A program made the position numbers and the translations under genes. A DNA stretch of 64,000 bases from Chitinophaga rupis (GTDB lineage Bacteria > Bacteroidota > Bacteroidia > Chitinophagales > Chitinophagaceae): the NCBI RefSeq assembly GCF_900109685.1, contig NZ_FOBB01000011.1, forward strand, positions 1 through 64,000. Reading direction: 5' to 3'. Shown here piece after piece: positions 26,590 through 35,007 of the stretch; within the stretch, counting starts at the first letter, position 1; the number at the start of each line of letters is the position of its first letter. Under the pieces are notes generated by a model. That model ran no database searches and was not told the origin of the DNA. It saw nothing but the letters and a program-made list of their open reading frames with translations.

Positions 26590-27168
26590 ATGAAAAAATG
26601 GATCATTGTAGTTGTTGTCCTTGTATTATTAGGCATGTTCGGCTGCAATAAGTACAACGGCCTGGTAAAGCAGGATGAGAATGTAAAGAATAAATGGGGC
26701 GCTGTACAAAGCCAATACCAACGCCGGGCCGACCTTATCCCCAACCTGGTAAGCACGGTAAAAGGCGCTGCCAACTTTGAGCAAACTACTTTAACGCAGG
26801 TAATTGAAGCCCGCGCCAAAGCCACCCAGATCACTGTAAACCCTAATGACCTGACTCCGGAAAAGATCCAGCAGTTCCAACAGGCGCAAGGCCAGCTAAG
26901 CTCTGCCCTGGGCCGTTTGCTGGCGGTAGCGGAAAGCTATCCGCAGCTGAAGGCTAACCAGAACTTCCTGGACCTGCAGGCGCAGCTGGAAGGCACAGAA
27001 AATCGTATAACCGTGGCCCGTAATGATTTTAACGAGGCGGTGAACGGCTACAACAGCTCTGTACGTACTTTCCCGAATAATATTATTGCCGGCATCAGTG
27101 GTTTCCAGCAGAAAGGATATTTCCAGGCGCAGGCCGGGTCTGAGAATGCACCGAAAGTTCAGTTCTAA
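26590..27168 (+). CDS. lemA: LemA family protein
   Basis: A 192-aa protein with an N-terminal membrane anchor or lipoprotein signal (VLVLLGMFGCNKYN; a lipobox-like Cys at about residue 19). The LemA core follows, with QDENVKNKWGAVQSQYQRRADLIPNLVSTV at the start and NRITVARNDFNEAVNGYNSSVRTFPNN near the end, the two best-conserved blocks. It forms a cluster with two TPM-domain proteins, a common arrangement. The role of LemA is not well defined, and an envelope-associated scaffold is likely. Confidence 0.95.
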   Translation: MKKWIIVVVVLVLLGMFGCNKYNGLVKQDENVKNKWGAVQSQYQRRADLIPNLVSTVKGAANFEQTTLTQVIEARAKATQITVNPNDLTPEKIQQFQQAQGQLSSALGRLLAVAESYPQLKANQNFLDLQAQLEGTENRITVARNDFNEAVNGYNSSVRTFPNNIIAGISGFQQKGYFQAQAGSENAPKVQF

Positions 27169-27172
27169 AAAA

Positions 27173-27331
27173 TTTTAGATTTTAGATTTACGATTTTAGA
27201 TTTTGGGAAGTACTCCGGAATTTAAGATCATCGCGTATAGCCCTGCCCCATTTTAGTAAACGGCAGCCGGGCTACAGGATCTTTAATAGAAGAACCAGCG
27301 CTTCCAAAAATCTAAAATCGTAAATCTAAAT
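27173..27331. repeat. Long inverted repeat of TTTTAGA heptamers between lemA and TPM genes
   Basis: The left arm is five 7-nt words (TTTTAGA, TTTTAGA, TTTACGA, TTTTAGA, TTTTGGG; 27173-27207). The right arm (27301-27331) is their near-perfect complement, so about 30 nt can pair. The 90-nt spacer has its own nested stem (TAGCC-CTGCC with GGCAG-CC-GGGCTA) and a TTAAGATC/GATCTTTAA pair. The whole 159 nt can fold into one hairpin inside an apparent operon, where it could set relative expression. Confidence 0.8.
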
Positions 27332-27342
27332 CCCCAATACTC

Positions 27343-27798
27343 ATGGGTTTATTTCCATTTGGTAAAAAAGAGCTTTTGCAGGAGCCTGAAAAAGAGCGGC
27401 TGGTACAGGCCATCCGTACCGCGGAAAGGCTTACCAGCGGCGAAATAAGGCTGTTTGTAGAAAGCCGTTGCTCGTATGTAGATCCCATGGACCGGGCGCA
27501 GGAAATATTCCTGTCGCTGGGTATGGAAAAAACAAAACAGCATAACGGAGTGCTGTTATATGTAGCCCTGAAAGACCGGCAGTTTGCCATCCTGGGCGAC
27601 AAAGGCATTCATGATAAAGTAGGTGATCATTTCTGGCAAAAAGAAGCCCATCTATTAAAGGTTCATTTCTCCCAGCAACGGGTAGTGGAAGGTATGGAGG
27701 AATGTATTAAAGAGATCGGGGAATCGTTACACACACATTTCCCCTACGCATCCGGCGACGAAAACGAATTGCCGGACGACATTATTTTTGGCCGATGA
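27343..27798 (+). CDS. TPM-domain protein (cytosolic)
   Basis: A 151-aa protein with a TPM domain (TLP18.3/Psb32/MOLO-1). The core spans ERLTSGEIRLFVESRC, HNGVLLYVALKDRQFAILGDKGIH and VVEGMEECIKEIGESLHTHF. It has no signal peptide, unlike the next gene. Its last four bases overlap the start of the second TPM gene (ATGA junction), so translation is probably coupled. Some family members show phosphatase activity, but the role here is not known. Confidence 0.9.
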   Translation: MGLFPFGKKELLQEPEKERLVQAIRTAERLTSGEIRLFVESRCSYVDPMDRAQEIFLSLGMEKTKQHNGVLLYVALKDRQFAILGDKGIHDKVGDHFWQKEAHLLKVHFSQQRVVEGMEECIKEIGESLHTHFPYASGDENELPDDIIFGR

Positions 27799-28577
27799 AG
27801 CATAGATTATTTATGAGGATATTTTGCTGGTTATGGTTCAGTATGTTGCTGGTTACAGGCTTACATACCTATGCACAGGACATACCCGCCCGGCCTAACC
27901 CACCCCGGCTGGTAAATGATATGGCAGGCGTGCTGCTACGCGAGGAGGCAGAAGCGCTGGAAAGTAAAGTGGTAGCCTATAGCGACAGCACCTCTTCCCA
28001 GATAGCAATTGTAACGGTTAAAACAACCGGCGATTATGATATAAGCGAGGTAGCGTTGAAAATATTACGCGATTGGGGAGTGGGTGTGAAAGGTAAGAAC
28101 AACGGTTTGGTGATACTGGCTGCTATTGACGACCGGAAAGTACGCATAGAAACCGGTTACGGGCTGGAAGGCGCCGTACCGGATGCTATAGCCAACCGCA
28201 TTATAGATCAGATCATTGTGCCCAATTTCCGCCAGGGGCACTATTATCAGGGGCTGGATGAAGCGGTGGATGCTATTGAAAAAGCAGCTGCCGGCGAATA
28301 TAAAGGCATACCCAAAGCCAGGAAGAGCGGCGGGGGCGGCGCTATTTTTGTGATGATCATTATTATCATCATCATTGTATCTATTATCAACAACCGCCGT
28401 GGCGGTAATACTACCATCAGCCGGAGAGGCTGGGGCGGTTTGGGAGGTTTTCCCATAGGTGGCGGCTGGGGTAGCGGCGGCGGAGGCGGCGGATGGTCGT
28501 CCGGTGGCGGTGGTGGTGGTTTCGGAGGATTTGGCGGCGGCTCCGGTGGCGGCGGTGGCGCCAGTGGCAGCTGGTAA
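27795..28577 (+). CDS. TPM-domain membrane protein with glycine-rich tail (YgcG-like)
   Basis: A 260-aa protein with a signal peptide (about 1-28, ending near TYAQD). A periplasmic TPM domain follows at about 35-170 (VNDMAGVLLREEAEALESK, DRKVRIETGYGLEGAVPDA). A membrane segment (AIFVMIIIIIIIVSIINN) at about 183-200 and an unusually Gly/Ser-rich C-terminus complete it. Together with LemA it forms the well-known LemA-TPM pair. The tail is low complexity but in frame, and similar tails occur widely in this family. Confidence 0.92.
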   Translation: MKHRLFMRIFCWLWFSMLLVTGLHTYAQDIPARPNPPRLVNDMAGVLLREEAEALESKVVAYSDSTSSQIAIVTVKTTGDYDISEVALKILRDWGVGVKGKNNGLVILAAIDDRKVRIETGYGLEGAVPDAIANRIIDQIIVPNFRQGHYYQGLDEAVDAIEKAAAGEYKGIPKARKSGGGGAIFVMIIIIIIIVSIINNRRGGNTTISRRGWGGLGGFPIGGGWGSGGGGGGWSSGGGGGGFGGFGGGSGGGGGASGSW

Positions 28578-28608
28578 GCTCCCTGTTGACATTGAAAAAA
28601 ATAACACC

Positions 28609-29562
28609 ATGTCTTATATGCATGTTCTTAACGGCGATGCTACCCTTACCTTGTTCCGGCAAAGTGATATCCCGGGTGAGATAGTAGTGTGCCGGGAAAT
28701 GATGTGTGAAGGCAAAGTGATATGTACGGATGATATGGCGGCATTTTTTGAAACCCGCGCCAAACACCTGGAACAGCATTATGGCATTGACCGGCAAACT
28801 TATTTTGCCAATGTAGTTAAAGAGCTGGAAAAGCTTAAAACAGCCGGTGAATATGATGAAATAGTACTGTGGTTTGAATTTGACCTCTTTTGCCAGATCA
28901 ACCTTCTTTTTATACTCCATTACCTGCGCACGCAGGTGATACGCCTGCCCAAAATAAGCCTGGTATCTATTGAGAACCATCCTGAAGTAACAGACTTCCG
29001 GGGACTGGGGCTGTTAATGCCTTACCATTTCCCCGCATTATTGCAGGAGCGGGTGTACCTTGATGAAGCAGACCTGCAGCTGGCAGCACATGCCTGGGAA
29101 GCCTACTGCAAGGGCAATCCGCCGGAGCTGGAAGCCATCAGCCAACATACCACCTCACACTTATCTTACCTGGGCCCGGCTCTGATCGCGCACCTGAAAC
29201 GTTTGCCGGCAGTGGACAACGGCCTGAATGCCATTCAAAGCTATTTCCTGCGAAAACTTTCTTTGTCAAGCCTGCGCTGGTATGACCTGTATGCGCAGTT
29301 CTGGGATGATATGAGGATCTACGGCTTTGGCGATTTTCAGCTGGACCTTTACATACAGCGTATGCGCAGCGCCGGTATAATTGAACAGCAGGATGTAATG
29401 CTGTCTATTACCAGCCTGGGGCGGGAAGTATTGAATAATGAAGAGAATTATACAGACTATATTTCCCTGCAGCACCGGTGGCTGGGCGGGCTGCAGCTAA
29501 TGGATAACCCGTGGAGATGGGATGATGCCAGTAAGCATGTAGTGAAAGTGAGCGGGGAGTAA
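28609..29562 (+). CDS. DUF1835 domain-containing protein
   Basis: A 317-aa soluble protein. The N-terminal third matches DUF1835: HVLNGDATLTLFRQSDIPGEIVVCREMMCEG, then DEIVLWFEFDLFCQINLLFIL. The second half is helical and unassigned. A longer frame starting at 28459 lies inside the Gly-rich tail of the TPM gene and is not credible; the ATG at 28609, 31 nt after that stop codon, fits the conserved start. It may be cotranscribed with the LemA/TPM genes. It ends 6 nt from the convergent sensor kinase gene. Function unknown. Confidence 0.88.
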   Translation: MSYMHVLNGDATLTLFRQSDIPGEIVVCREMMCEGKVICTDDMAAFFETRAKHLEQHYGIDRQTYFANVVKELEKLKTAGEYDEIVLWFEFDLFCQINLLFILHYLRTQVIRLPKISLVSIENHPEVTDFRGLGLLMPYHFPALLQERVYLDEADLQLAAHAWEAYCKGNPPELEAISQHTTSHLSYLGPALIAHLKRLPAVDNGLNAIQSYFLRKLSLSSLRWYDLYAQFWDDMRIYGFGDFQLDLYIQRMRSAGIIEQQDVMLSITSLGREVLNNEENYTDYISLQHRWLGGLQLMDNPWRWDDASKHVVKVSGE

Positions 29563-29568
29563 TTAACC

Positions 29569-32500
29569 TCAGTCTTCGGCTATTGGGAACCACAAATTAA
29601 CCCGGGTGCCGCAGGGCTGGCCTTCTGCATCAAACAGGTCTTCAATGTCAAAGGAGGCCGCTACATTAAAACGGCTGTTATAGAGGGACAGGCGATCGCG
29701 GGTGATCTGCAGGCCGCGGGAGGCGTGGGTATAACCGCTTAGCTGTTTCAGCGCGGCCGATCTTTCACGGCCAATACCATTATCTTCTACTGTACACAAA
29801 ATACGATCCTGCATTTTGGTGAAGGTCAATAATAATTTTCCCTGCTCCTCTTTTTTATGCAGCAGCCCATGCCAGATGGCGTTTTCTATAAAAGGCTGAA
29901 TGATCATGGTGAGGATCTCCGTGAAGTCTGCGTCTATAGCAGGATCTATGGTGATCTTATAATCAAACTGGTCTGCAAAGCGCAGCTTCTCCAATTCAAT
30001 ATAGTTTTCCAGCATGTTCACCTCTTTTGAGATGGGAATGGTATTGAGCTGGGAGTTGTCCAATACGCTGCGAATGAGGCGGGCAAAGCGATTCAGGTAG
30101 GCAAGCGCCTGCTCTGTTTCGCTCTTCATCATAAACGTTTGAATGGAGTTGAGCGCATTAAAAATAAAATGCGGGTTCATTTGCGCACGCAGGGCTTTCA
30201 TTTCCAGCTGTGCCATACGTTGCTGCATGAGCGTGCGGCGTTTGGCCTCCTTCTTTATGAAGTAAATGCGCGCACGGAAATAAATGTAAATAAAGGCTGC
30301 TACCAGCAACAGTATCAGCAGGCGGAACCAGTTCGTTTGCCAGAAGGCCGGTTTTATGTTTATGCGCAGTACGGTAGTGTTGGCAGAAAAAGTACCGGCG
30401 GTGTTCACGCTGCGCACTTTAAAGGCATAGTTGCCTGGTGGCAGGTTAGTGTATTTGGCTATTAATAACCCTTCTGCGTTCACCCAGTCTTCATCCAGCC
30501 CATCCAGCTGGTAATAATACCGGATCTTTTCATGATGGTATTGCAGGCTTTTGAACTCAATGGAAATAAAGTTCTGCTTATAGTTTAATGTAACCGGCTG
30601 CCGGGTGTCAATGGCTGCATCTATCTGTATGCTGCTGTCCAGCGCTTTAAGCGCCAGTATGCTTACATCCGGTGGCGGCGGCGCTACTTTTAATACGGCG
30701 GGATCAAAGGCTACGAAATGATCTGAGCCGCCTACCAGTAAGCGCCCATCCTGCAGGGGCAGGATACGGCGGCGTACTTTACGGTTGTTATCAATAATAT
30801 TATCACCCTGGATAAATGTTTCAAGATTAAACTGCTGGCGGTTAAAACGGTAAAAGCCATATTCAGTAGTGAACCAGATACCATGTTTACCATTGCCCTG
30901 TAAGCACAGCACCCATTCATCAAATAACAGCCCGTTCACCTTTAAGGGTTTTACGGTAGTGCGCCGGGGATTAAATACCCATAGCCCATGATCTGTACCG
31001 GCTATCAGCGTAGTATCATCCTGTTTATATAAGCTGGTGATGTTATTTACGTACCGCTGCTCCCCGCTAAAACTTTCCTTTACCACTACCTGGCCGGTAT
31101 GGCTGTTGAACAGTACCAGCCCTGCGGTGCTGGTGGCCAGCCATAACAGGGAATCGTTCTCCGGCACAATGTCCATGACGGAGGTTTGCCGCTGCAGGTT
31201 GGTCATTAGCTGCGGATAGGCTTCAGCGGTTTTCGTACGCGGGTTCCAGTGGGCCAGCCCTCTTTTATACAGGCCCACCCATATGGAGGTATCATTTTCC
31301 ACGTACATGCTCATCAGGGTTTGCTCCTCGAAAGCGCGCGGGTTGTAGTGGGATATAAATTTGCCCTGCTCCGGATCAAATTCTGATAAAAAACCATTCT
31401 CCTGCCCTACCAGCACATGCCCGTTCTTCATTTCGGCAAAGCTCCATACCAGGCCACGGGGCTCCGGCAGGCAATGTGCAGGATCATTACTGTTATGTGT
31501 AAAATGCTGCTTTAGCTCAAGACCTGCATTAAACCAGCAGAAGCCCTGCCCCCAATAACCGGCAAACACATCGCCACTGCGGGTTTGCAGCAGGTCTGTT
31601 ACTTCCGCGCGGGGCAGGCGCTGCGTGGTGCTGTTAAAAACGGTACGGTGGTCCATCATCCGGAAGCTGCGGTTATGCAGGCTCAGGATATTTACGCCCA
31701 GGTCCGTGCCTATCCATAAATGCCCTTCACGGTCCGTTAAAAAACAGTTGGTTTCAAAGTCGTAGTGCAGGCCCAGGTCGTCTGTATTTTCTGCGCGTAT
31801 GTTCACGGAAAAAGCATCCAGGTTGTTATCATACCGGTAAATGCCTTTATGGTCGGTAGCTATCCATATGTTATGATCCGGGTCTGCGGTTATATCAAAC
31901 ACCTCTCCTACCGGGTAGGATTGCAGGCGCCGGCTTACGGGGTCGTAACAATAAAGCCCCTGGCCCCGGGCGGCTATCCATATACGGCGGCGGTAGTCTA
32001 TATAAAATTTACGCACGCTGGTGGCAATGCTGAAAACCGGCAGCTGCCGCGGGTTGTGGCTGGCGCTATATAAATGCTTACGTTGTTTATCCAGCATGAA
32101 AATACCTTGCCTGCCACTGATCCACAGGTTACCTTCATGATCTTCCGTAATGGCGCTGCTCATTTGCAGGCGTTCTGCCCCGGGGACAATAGTGGCTTTT
32201 TCAAACATGCCGGTACTATCGTTAAAGCGCAGCAGGCCTTCCTGGGTGGTGGCCCATATTACGCCTTCCGCATCTTCCACAATATGGCTGCATTGTATAT
32301 TGCCCTGCGAGGAAGGTGGTATATCTACCTTCAGTGCTTTTAATGCGCTGGTGGCAGGGTCGTAGAATTGTATATTATCCGGCGCGCCCATCCAGATGCG
32401 GCCTTTGCGGTCTTCGCACAGGCAAATATCATCGTAATAAATGGTGCCGGGTACCCGGTCAAAGTTGGCTATGGTAAGCAGGTTGCTGCCATCATACCGT

Positions 32501-32733
32501 TGCAGGGCGGTGCTGGCTATCCAGATAAACCCTTTACGGTCCTGCATAATGGCGGATACGTGGTTGCTGGCCAGTCCGTTGCGCAGGTTCAGGTGGGAGA
32601 ATTTGTAGGATATCTGTGGCTCCTGCGCCCATGCGGGCTGCATACAAGTCCATAACCAGAGTGAAATGTAAAATGCCACACGTGTCAGCAGCGCGTTGCC
32701 AGGGATATATGCCAACCAATTAAACACTTTCAC
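29569..32733 (-). CDS. Propeller/Y_Y_Y sensor histidine kinase (LytS-type)
   Basis: A 1,054-aa membrane sensor with a signal peptide (about 1-36). Two-component-regulator propeller repeats fill about 45-700 (repeated DRKGFIWIAS, DRKGRIWMGA, DREGHLWIGT motifs), followed by a Y_Y_Y domain (YQLDGLDEDWVNAEG, LPPGNYAFKVRS). One membrane segment lies near 790-812, then a His_kinase domain with the phospho-acceptor in QMNPHFIFNALNSIQ and an ATPase with ENAIWHGLLHK and DNGIG. Unlike the hybrid sensors of this phylum it has no receiver or AraC output. No LytTR regulator is adjacent, so its partner lies elsewhere. It follows the SMP-30 gene by 49 nt. Confidence 0.93.
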   Translation of the reverse strand: MKVFNWLAYIPGNALLTRVAFYISLWLWTCMQPAWAQEPQISYKFSHLNLRNGLASNHVSAIMQDRKGFIWIASTALQRYDGSNLLTIANFDRVPGTIYYDDICLCEDRKGRIWMGAPDNIQFYDPATSALKALKVDIPPSSQGNIQCSHIVEDAEGVIWATTQEGLLRFNDSTGMFEKATIVPGAERLQMSSAITEDHEGNLWISGRQGIFMLDKQRKHLYSASHNPRQLPVFSIATSVRKFYIDYRRRIWIAARGQGLYCYDPVSRRLQSYPVGEVFDITADPDHNIWIATDHKGIYRYDNNLDAFSVNIRAENTDDLGLHYDFETNCFLTDREGHLWIGTDLGVNILSLHNRSFRMMDHRTVFNSTTQRLPRAEVTDLLQTRSGDVFAGYWGQGFCWFNAGLELKQHFTHNSNDPAHCLPEPRGLVWSFAEMKNGHVLVGQENGFLSEFDPEQGKFISHYNPRAFEEQTLMSMYVENDTSIWVGLYKRGLAHWNPRTKTAEAYPQLMTNLQRQTSVMDIVPENDSLLWLATSTAGLVLFNSHTGQVVVKESFSGEQRYVNNITSLYKQDDTTLIAGTDHGLWVFNPRRTTVKPLKVNGLLFDEWVLCLQGNGKHGIWFTTEYGFYRFNRQQFNLETFIQGDNIIDNNRKVRRRILPLQDGRLLVGGSDHFVAFDPAVLKVAPPPPDVSILALKALDSSIQIDAAIDTRQPVTLNYKQNFISIEFKSLQYHHEKIRYYYQLDGLDEDWVNAEGLLIAKYTNLPPGNYAFKVRSVNTAGTFSANTTVLRINIKPAFWQTNWFRLLILLLVAAFIYIYFRARIYFIKKEAKRRTLMQQRMAQLEMKALRAQMNPHFIFNALNSIQTFMMKSETEQALAYLNRFARLIRSVLDNSQLNTIPISKEVNMLENYIELEKLRFADQFDYKITIDPAIDADFTEILTMIIQPFIENAIWHGLLHKKEEQGKLLLTFTKMQDRILCTVEDNGIGRERSAALKQLSGYTHASRGLQITRDRLSLYNSRFNVAASFDIEDLFDAEGQPCGTRVNLWFPIAED

Positions 32734-32782
32734 TCACTTTGACAGTTTACATTTACAGGATTACGGATGTAGGTTGCTGCTG

Positions 32783-33643
32783 CTAGAGCCCTTTCAGTAC
32801 ATAGGCTACGACCTTATTACCGAAAAAAGTAGGGATATATACGATCTTCTGTTGTGGATTGTACCCAATATCTGCCGTATTCAGCTTCTGCGCCTGCGTA
32901 TCCAGCAGCTTAACTGCAGTACCTTTGGAAGCGTTTACATAGAACACTTCACCCGGCCAGCAAGATACGATGAATTCGCCGGGTTTTACCTGTTCTATAC
33001 CGTCTACACTTTTACTAACAGCTGTTATTTTTTTCAGGCTATTATCTTTTCCCAGGCTAAACATAGCGCCATCTGCCAGCACATAAAAGGCGTTGGGCAG
33101 CGCCAGCAGGCCATTGGGGCCTTTTAGCCCTTCCAGCAGGGTGGTCACTTTGCCATTCTTATATTGGTGCACCTTACCGGTGCGTGTATCACTCACGTAT
33201 ACCGTGCCCTTATTGTCAAGGGTAATATCGTTCAGGAATACCGCCCCTTCTACGGGTACGTGTTGTACAATGCTCCCTTTATCAATATCAATCACTACTA
33301 TTTCAGTAAGATCGGCCACGTATAAAAAGTTCTTATACACGCCCAATCCCTTGGGCGCATTCAGACCTTTTACCCATTCCAGGTCCAGCATCTTCCCTTC
33401 CGGCGACAGGCGAGAAATGAAGCCCTGCCCATCTTTAACGGCGCCATCGCCCTGGATATCGGATACGTATAAAACATTCCTTTTAGCATCAAAATAAACG
33501 GATTCCGGTACGCGGAGGGTAGTATCCGTTTCCCATTGCTGCTCCAGGGTTACCTGTTTTTCCTGGGCTGTAGCAGGTAATACGCCCAGCAGGCCGGCGG
33601 CTATGAGCAGGCCGGCAAAAAGGGGGTTGTGTTGTGTTTTCAT
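32783..33643 (-). CDS. SMP-30/gluconolactonase-like exported protein
   Basis: A 286-aa protein with a signal peptide (about 1-27, ending near PATAQ) and a six-bladed propeller pattern: VPESVYFDAKRNVLYVSDIQG, APKGLGVYKNFLYVADLTE, NDITLDNKGTVYVSDTRTGK, GPNGLLALPNAFYVLADG. It resembles SMP-30/strictosidine-synthase-like lactonases. Substrate unknown. It lies between a dicarboxylate symporter gene (18 nt upstream) and the sensor kinase gene, suggesting a shared transcript. Confidence 0.88.
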   Translation of the reverse strand: MKTQHNPLFAGLLIAAGLLGVLPATAQEKQVTLEQQWETDTTLRVPESVYFDAKRNVLYVSDIQGDGAVKDGQGFISRLSPEGKMLDLEWVKGLNAPKGLGVYKNFLYVADLTEIVVIDIDKGSIVQHVPVEGAVFLNDITLDNKGTVYVSDTRTGKVHQYKNGKVTTLLEGLKGPNGLLALPNAFYVLADGAMFSLGKDNSLKKITAVSKSVDGIEQVKPGEFIVSCWPGEVFYVNASKGTAVKLLDTQAQKLNTADIGYNPQQKIVYIPTFFGNKVVAYVLKGL

Positions 33644-33661
33644 AACGGTTTAAATTTTAAT

Positions 33662-34912
33662 TTAAGTGTTTACAGCTGCCTGGTAGCGGGCTTCATCAAA
33701 CTCCTTTTCACTCTTAGCCACCACGATAGTGGCTACGCCATTGCCTATCAGGTTGGTGATAGCCCTGGCTTCGGACATAAAACGGTCTACCCCTATCAGG
33801 ATGGCCAGCCCTTCTACCGGTATTACTTTAATAACCGTGAGCGTGGATGCCAGTACAATAAACCCGCTGCCGGTAATGCCGGCCGCGCCTTTGGAGGTAA
33901 TAACCAGGATACCGATGATGGTTATCTCCTGCGCCAGGGTTAGGTTTACGCCAAATACCTGCGCCAGGAATATAACGGCCATGGATAAGTAGATGCTGGT
34001 ACCATCCAGGTTAAAGGAATAACCGGCGGGTATTACCAGCCCTACTACTGAGCGGGAGCAGCCCAGCTGCTCCAGGCGCTCCATCATACCCGGCAATGCG
34101 GATTCTGATGAGGAGGTGCCCAGCACCAGCAGTATTTCATTACTTACAAACTTTAAATACTTCCACAGGCTGAAGCGGTAAATACGTGCAATGCTGCCCA
34201 GCACCAGGAAAATAAACAGGAACATGGTCAGGTACACGCAGAGCATCAACTTCAGCAAAGGAATTAAAGCGCCTGCGCCAAAGTTACCGATCGTATAGGC
34301 CATACCGCCAAAAGCACCCAGGGGCGCCAGCTTCATGATCACTTTCAGGATGTTGAAGAAGACCTGTGATATACGGTCAAAGGTATGCAACAGGGGAATA
34401 CCGGCATCTTTCATACGGGTAATGCCGTAACCGAACAGGATGGCAAATACCAGCACCTGCAAAATATCGCCTTTGGCAAATGATTCAAATACGTTGGAGG
34501 GTACAATGTGCAGGAAAAACTCCACCCAGTTCATGCCGGCTGCATCTTTTTCTATTTTGGCGGCAGCGGCTACATTCACATGCGTAAAGGCCACGCCATG
34601 GCCGGGTTTCAGCCAATTAGCCACTATCAGCCCAATAATAATGGCCAGGGTGGTTACGATCTCAAAGTATAATAAAGCCTTACCTCCTACCCGGCCTACC
34701 TTTTTCATATCCCCCATGCGGGCAATGCCCAGCACAATGGTGAGGAAGATGATAGGGGCTATCAGCATTTTGATGAGATTAATGAATATATCGCTGATCA
34801 GCTTAGCTGTGCCGGCTATCCCGGGGAATAGTAATCCTGCTATAATACCCAGTATGATAGCTACTATTACCTGGAAATAGAGATGTTGGTAGAACTTCTT
34901 CATATATTCCAA
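33662..34912 (-). CDS. Dicarboxylate/amino acid:cation symporter (DAACS family)
   Basis: A 416-aa inner-membrane transporter with eight or more hydrophobic segments. Family motifs are the serine-rich loop TSSSESALPGM (about residues 264-274), the SFNLDGTSIYLSMA transmembrane segment, the TSKGAAGITGSGF loop (about 340-352) and the VDRFMSEARAITNLIGNG segment near the end. It would import C4-dicarboxylates or acidic amino acids with Na+ or H+. It is first in a likely operon with the SMP-30-like protein and the sensor kinase. Confidence 0.94.
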   Translation of the reverse strand: MEYMKKFYQHLYFQVIVAIILGIIAGLLFPGIAGTAKLISDIFINLIKMLIAPIIFLTIVLGIARMGDMKKVGRVGGKALLYFEIVTTLAIIIGLIVANWLKPGHGVAFTHVNVAAAAKIEKDAAGMNWVEFFLHIVPSNVFESFAKGDILQVLVFAILFGYGITRMKDAGIPLLHTFDRISQVFFNILKVIMKLAPLGAFGGMAYTIGNFGAGALIPLLKLMLCVYLTMFLFIFLVLGSIARIYRFSLWKYLKFVSNEILLVLGTSSSESALPGMMERLEQLGCSRSVVGLVIPAGYSFNLDGTSIYLSMAVIFLAQVFGVNLTLAQEITIIGILVITSKGAAGITGSGFIVLASTLTVIKVIPVEGLAILIGVDRFMSEARAITNLIGNGVATIVVAKSEKEFDEARYQAAVNT

Positions 34913-34957
34913 AGTACAAATAAAGTTTAAGACAGGAGAGGCCCTTTCATGTAAAAG

Positions 34958-34983
34958 AAAGCCCCCCGCTAAGCGGAGGGCTT
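34958..34983 (-). terminator. Terminator of pgk
   Basis: A hairpin with stem AAGCCC and CCGCT/AGCGG, interrupted by one mismatch, stands 25 nt after the pgk stop codon. On the minus strand it is followed by CTTTCTTTT. Confidence 0.75.
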
Positions 34984-35007
34984 GTACTTGTATAAGTAGT
35001 ATTTCGT

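Noticed and set aside
28459..28608. Extended N-terminus of the DUF1835 gene
   Set aside because: It reads through the Gly-rich tail of the TPM gene in another frame; the conserved domain begins at the ATG at 28609.
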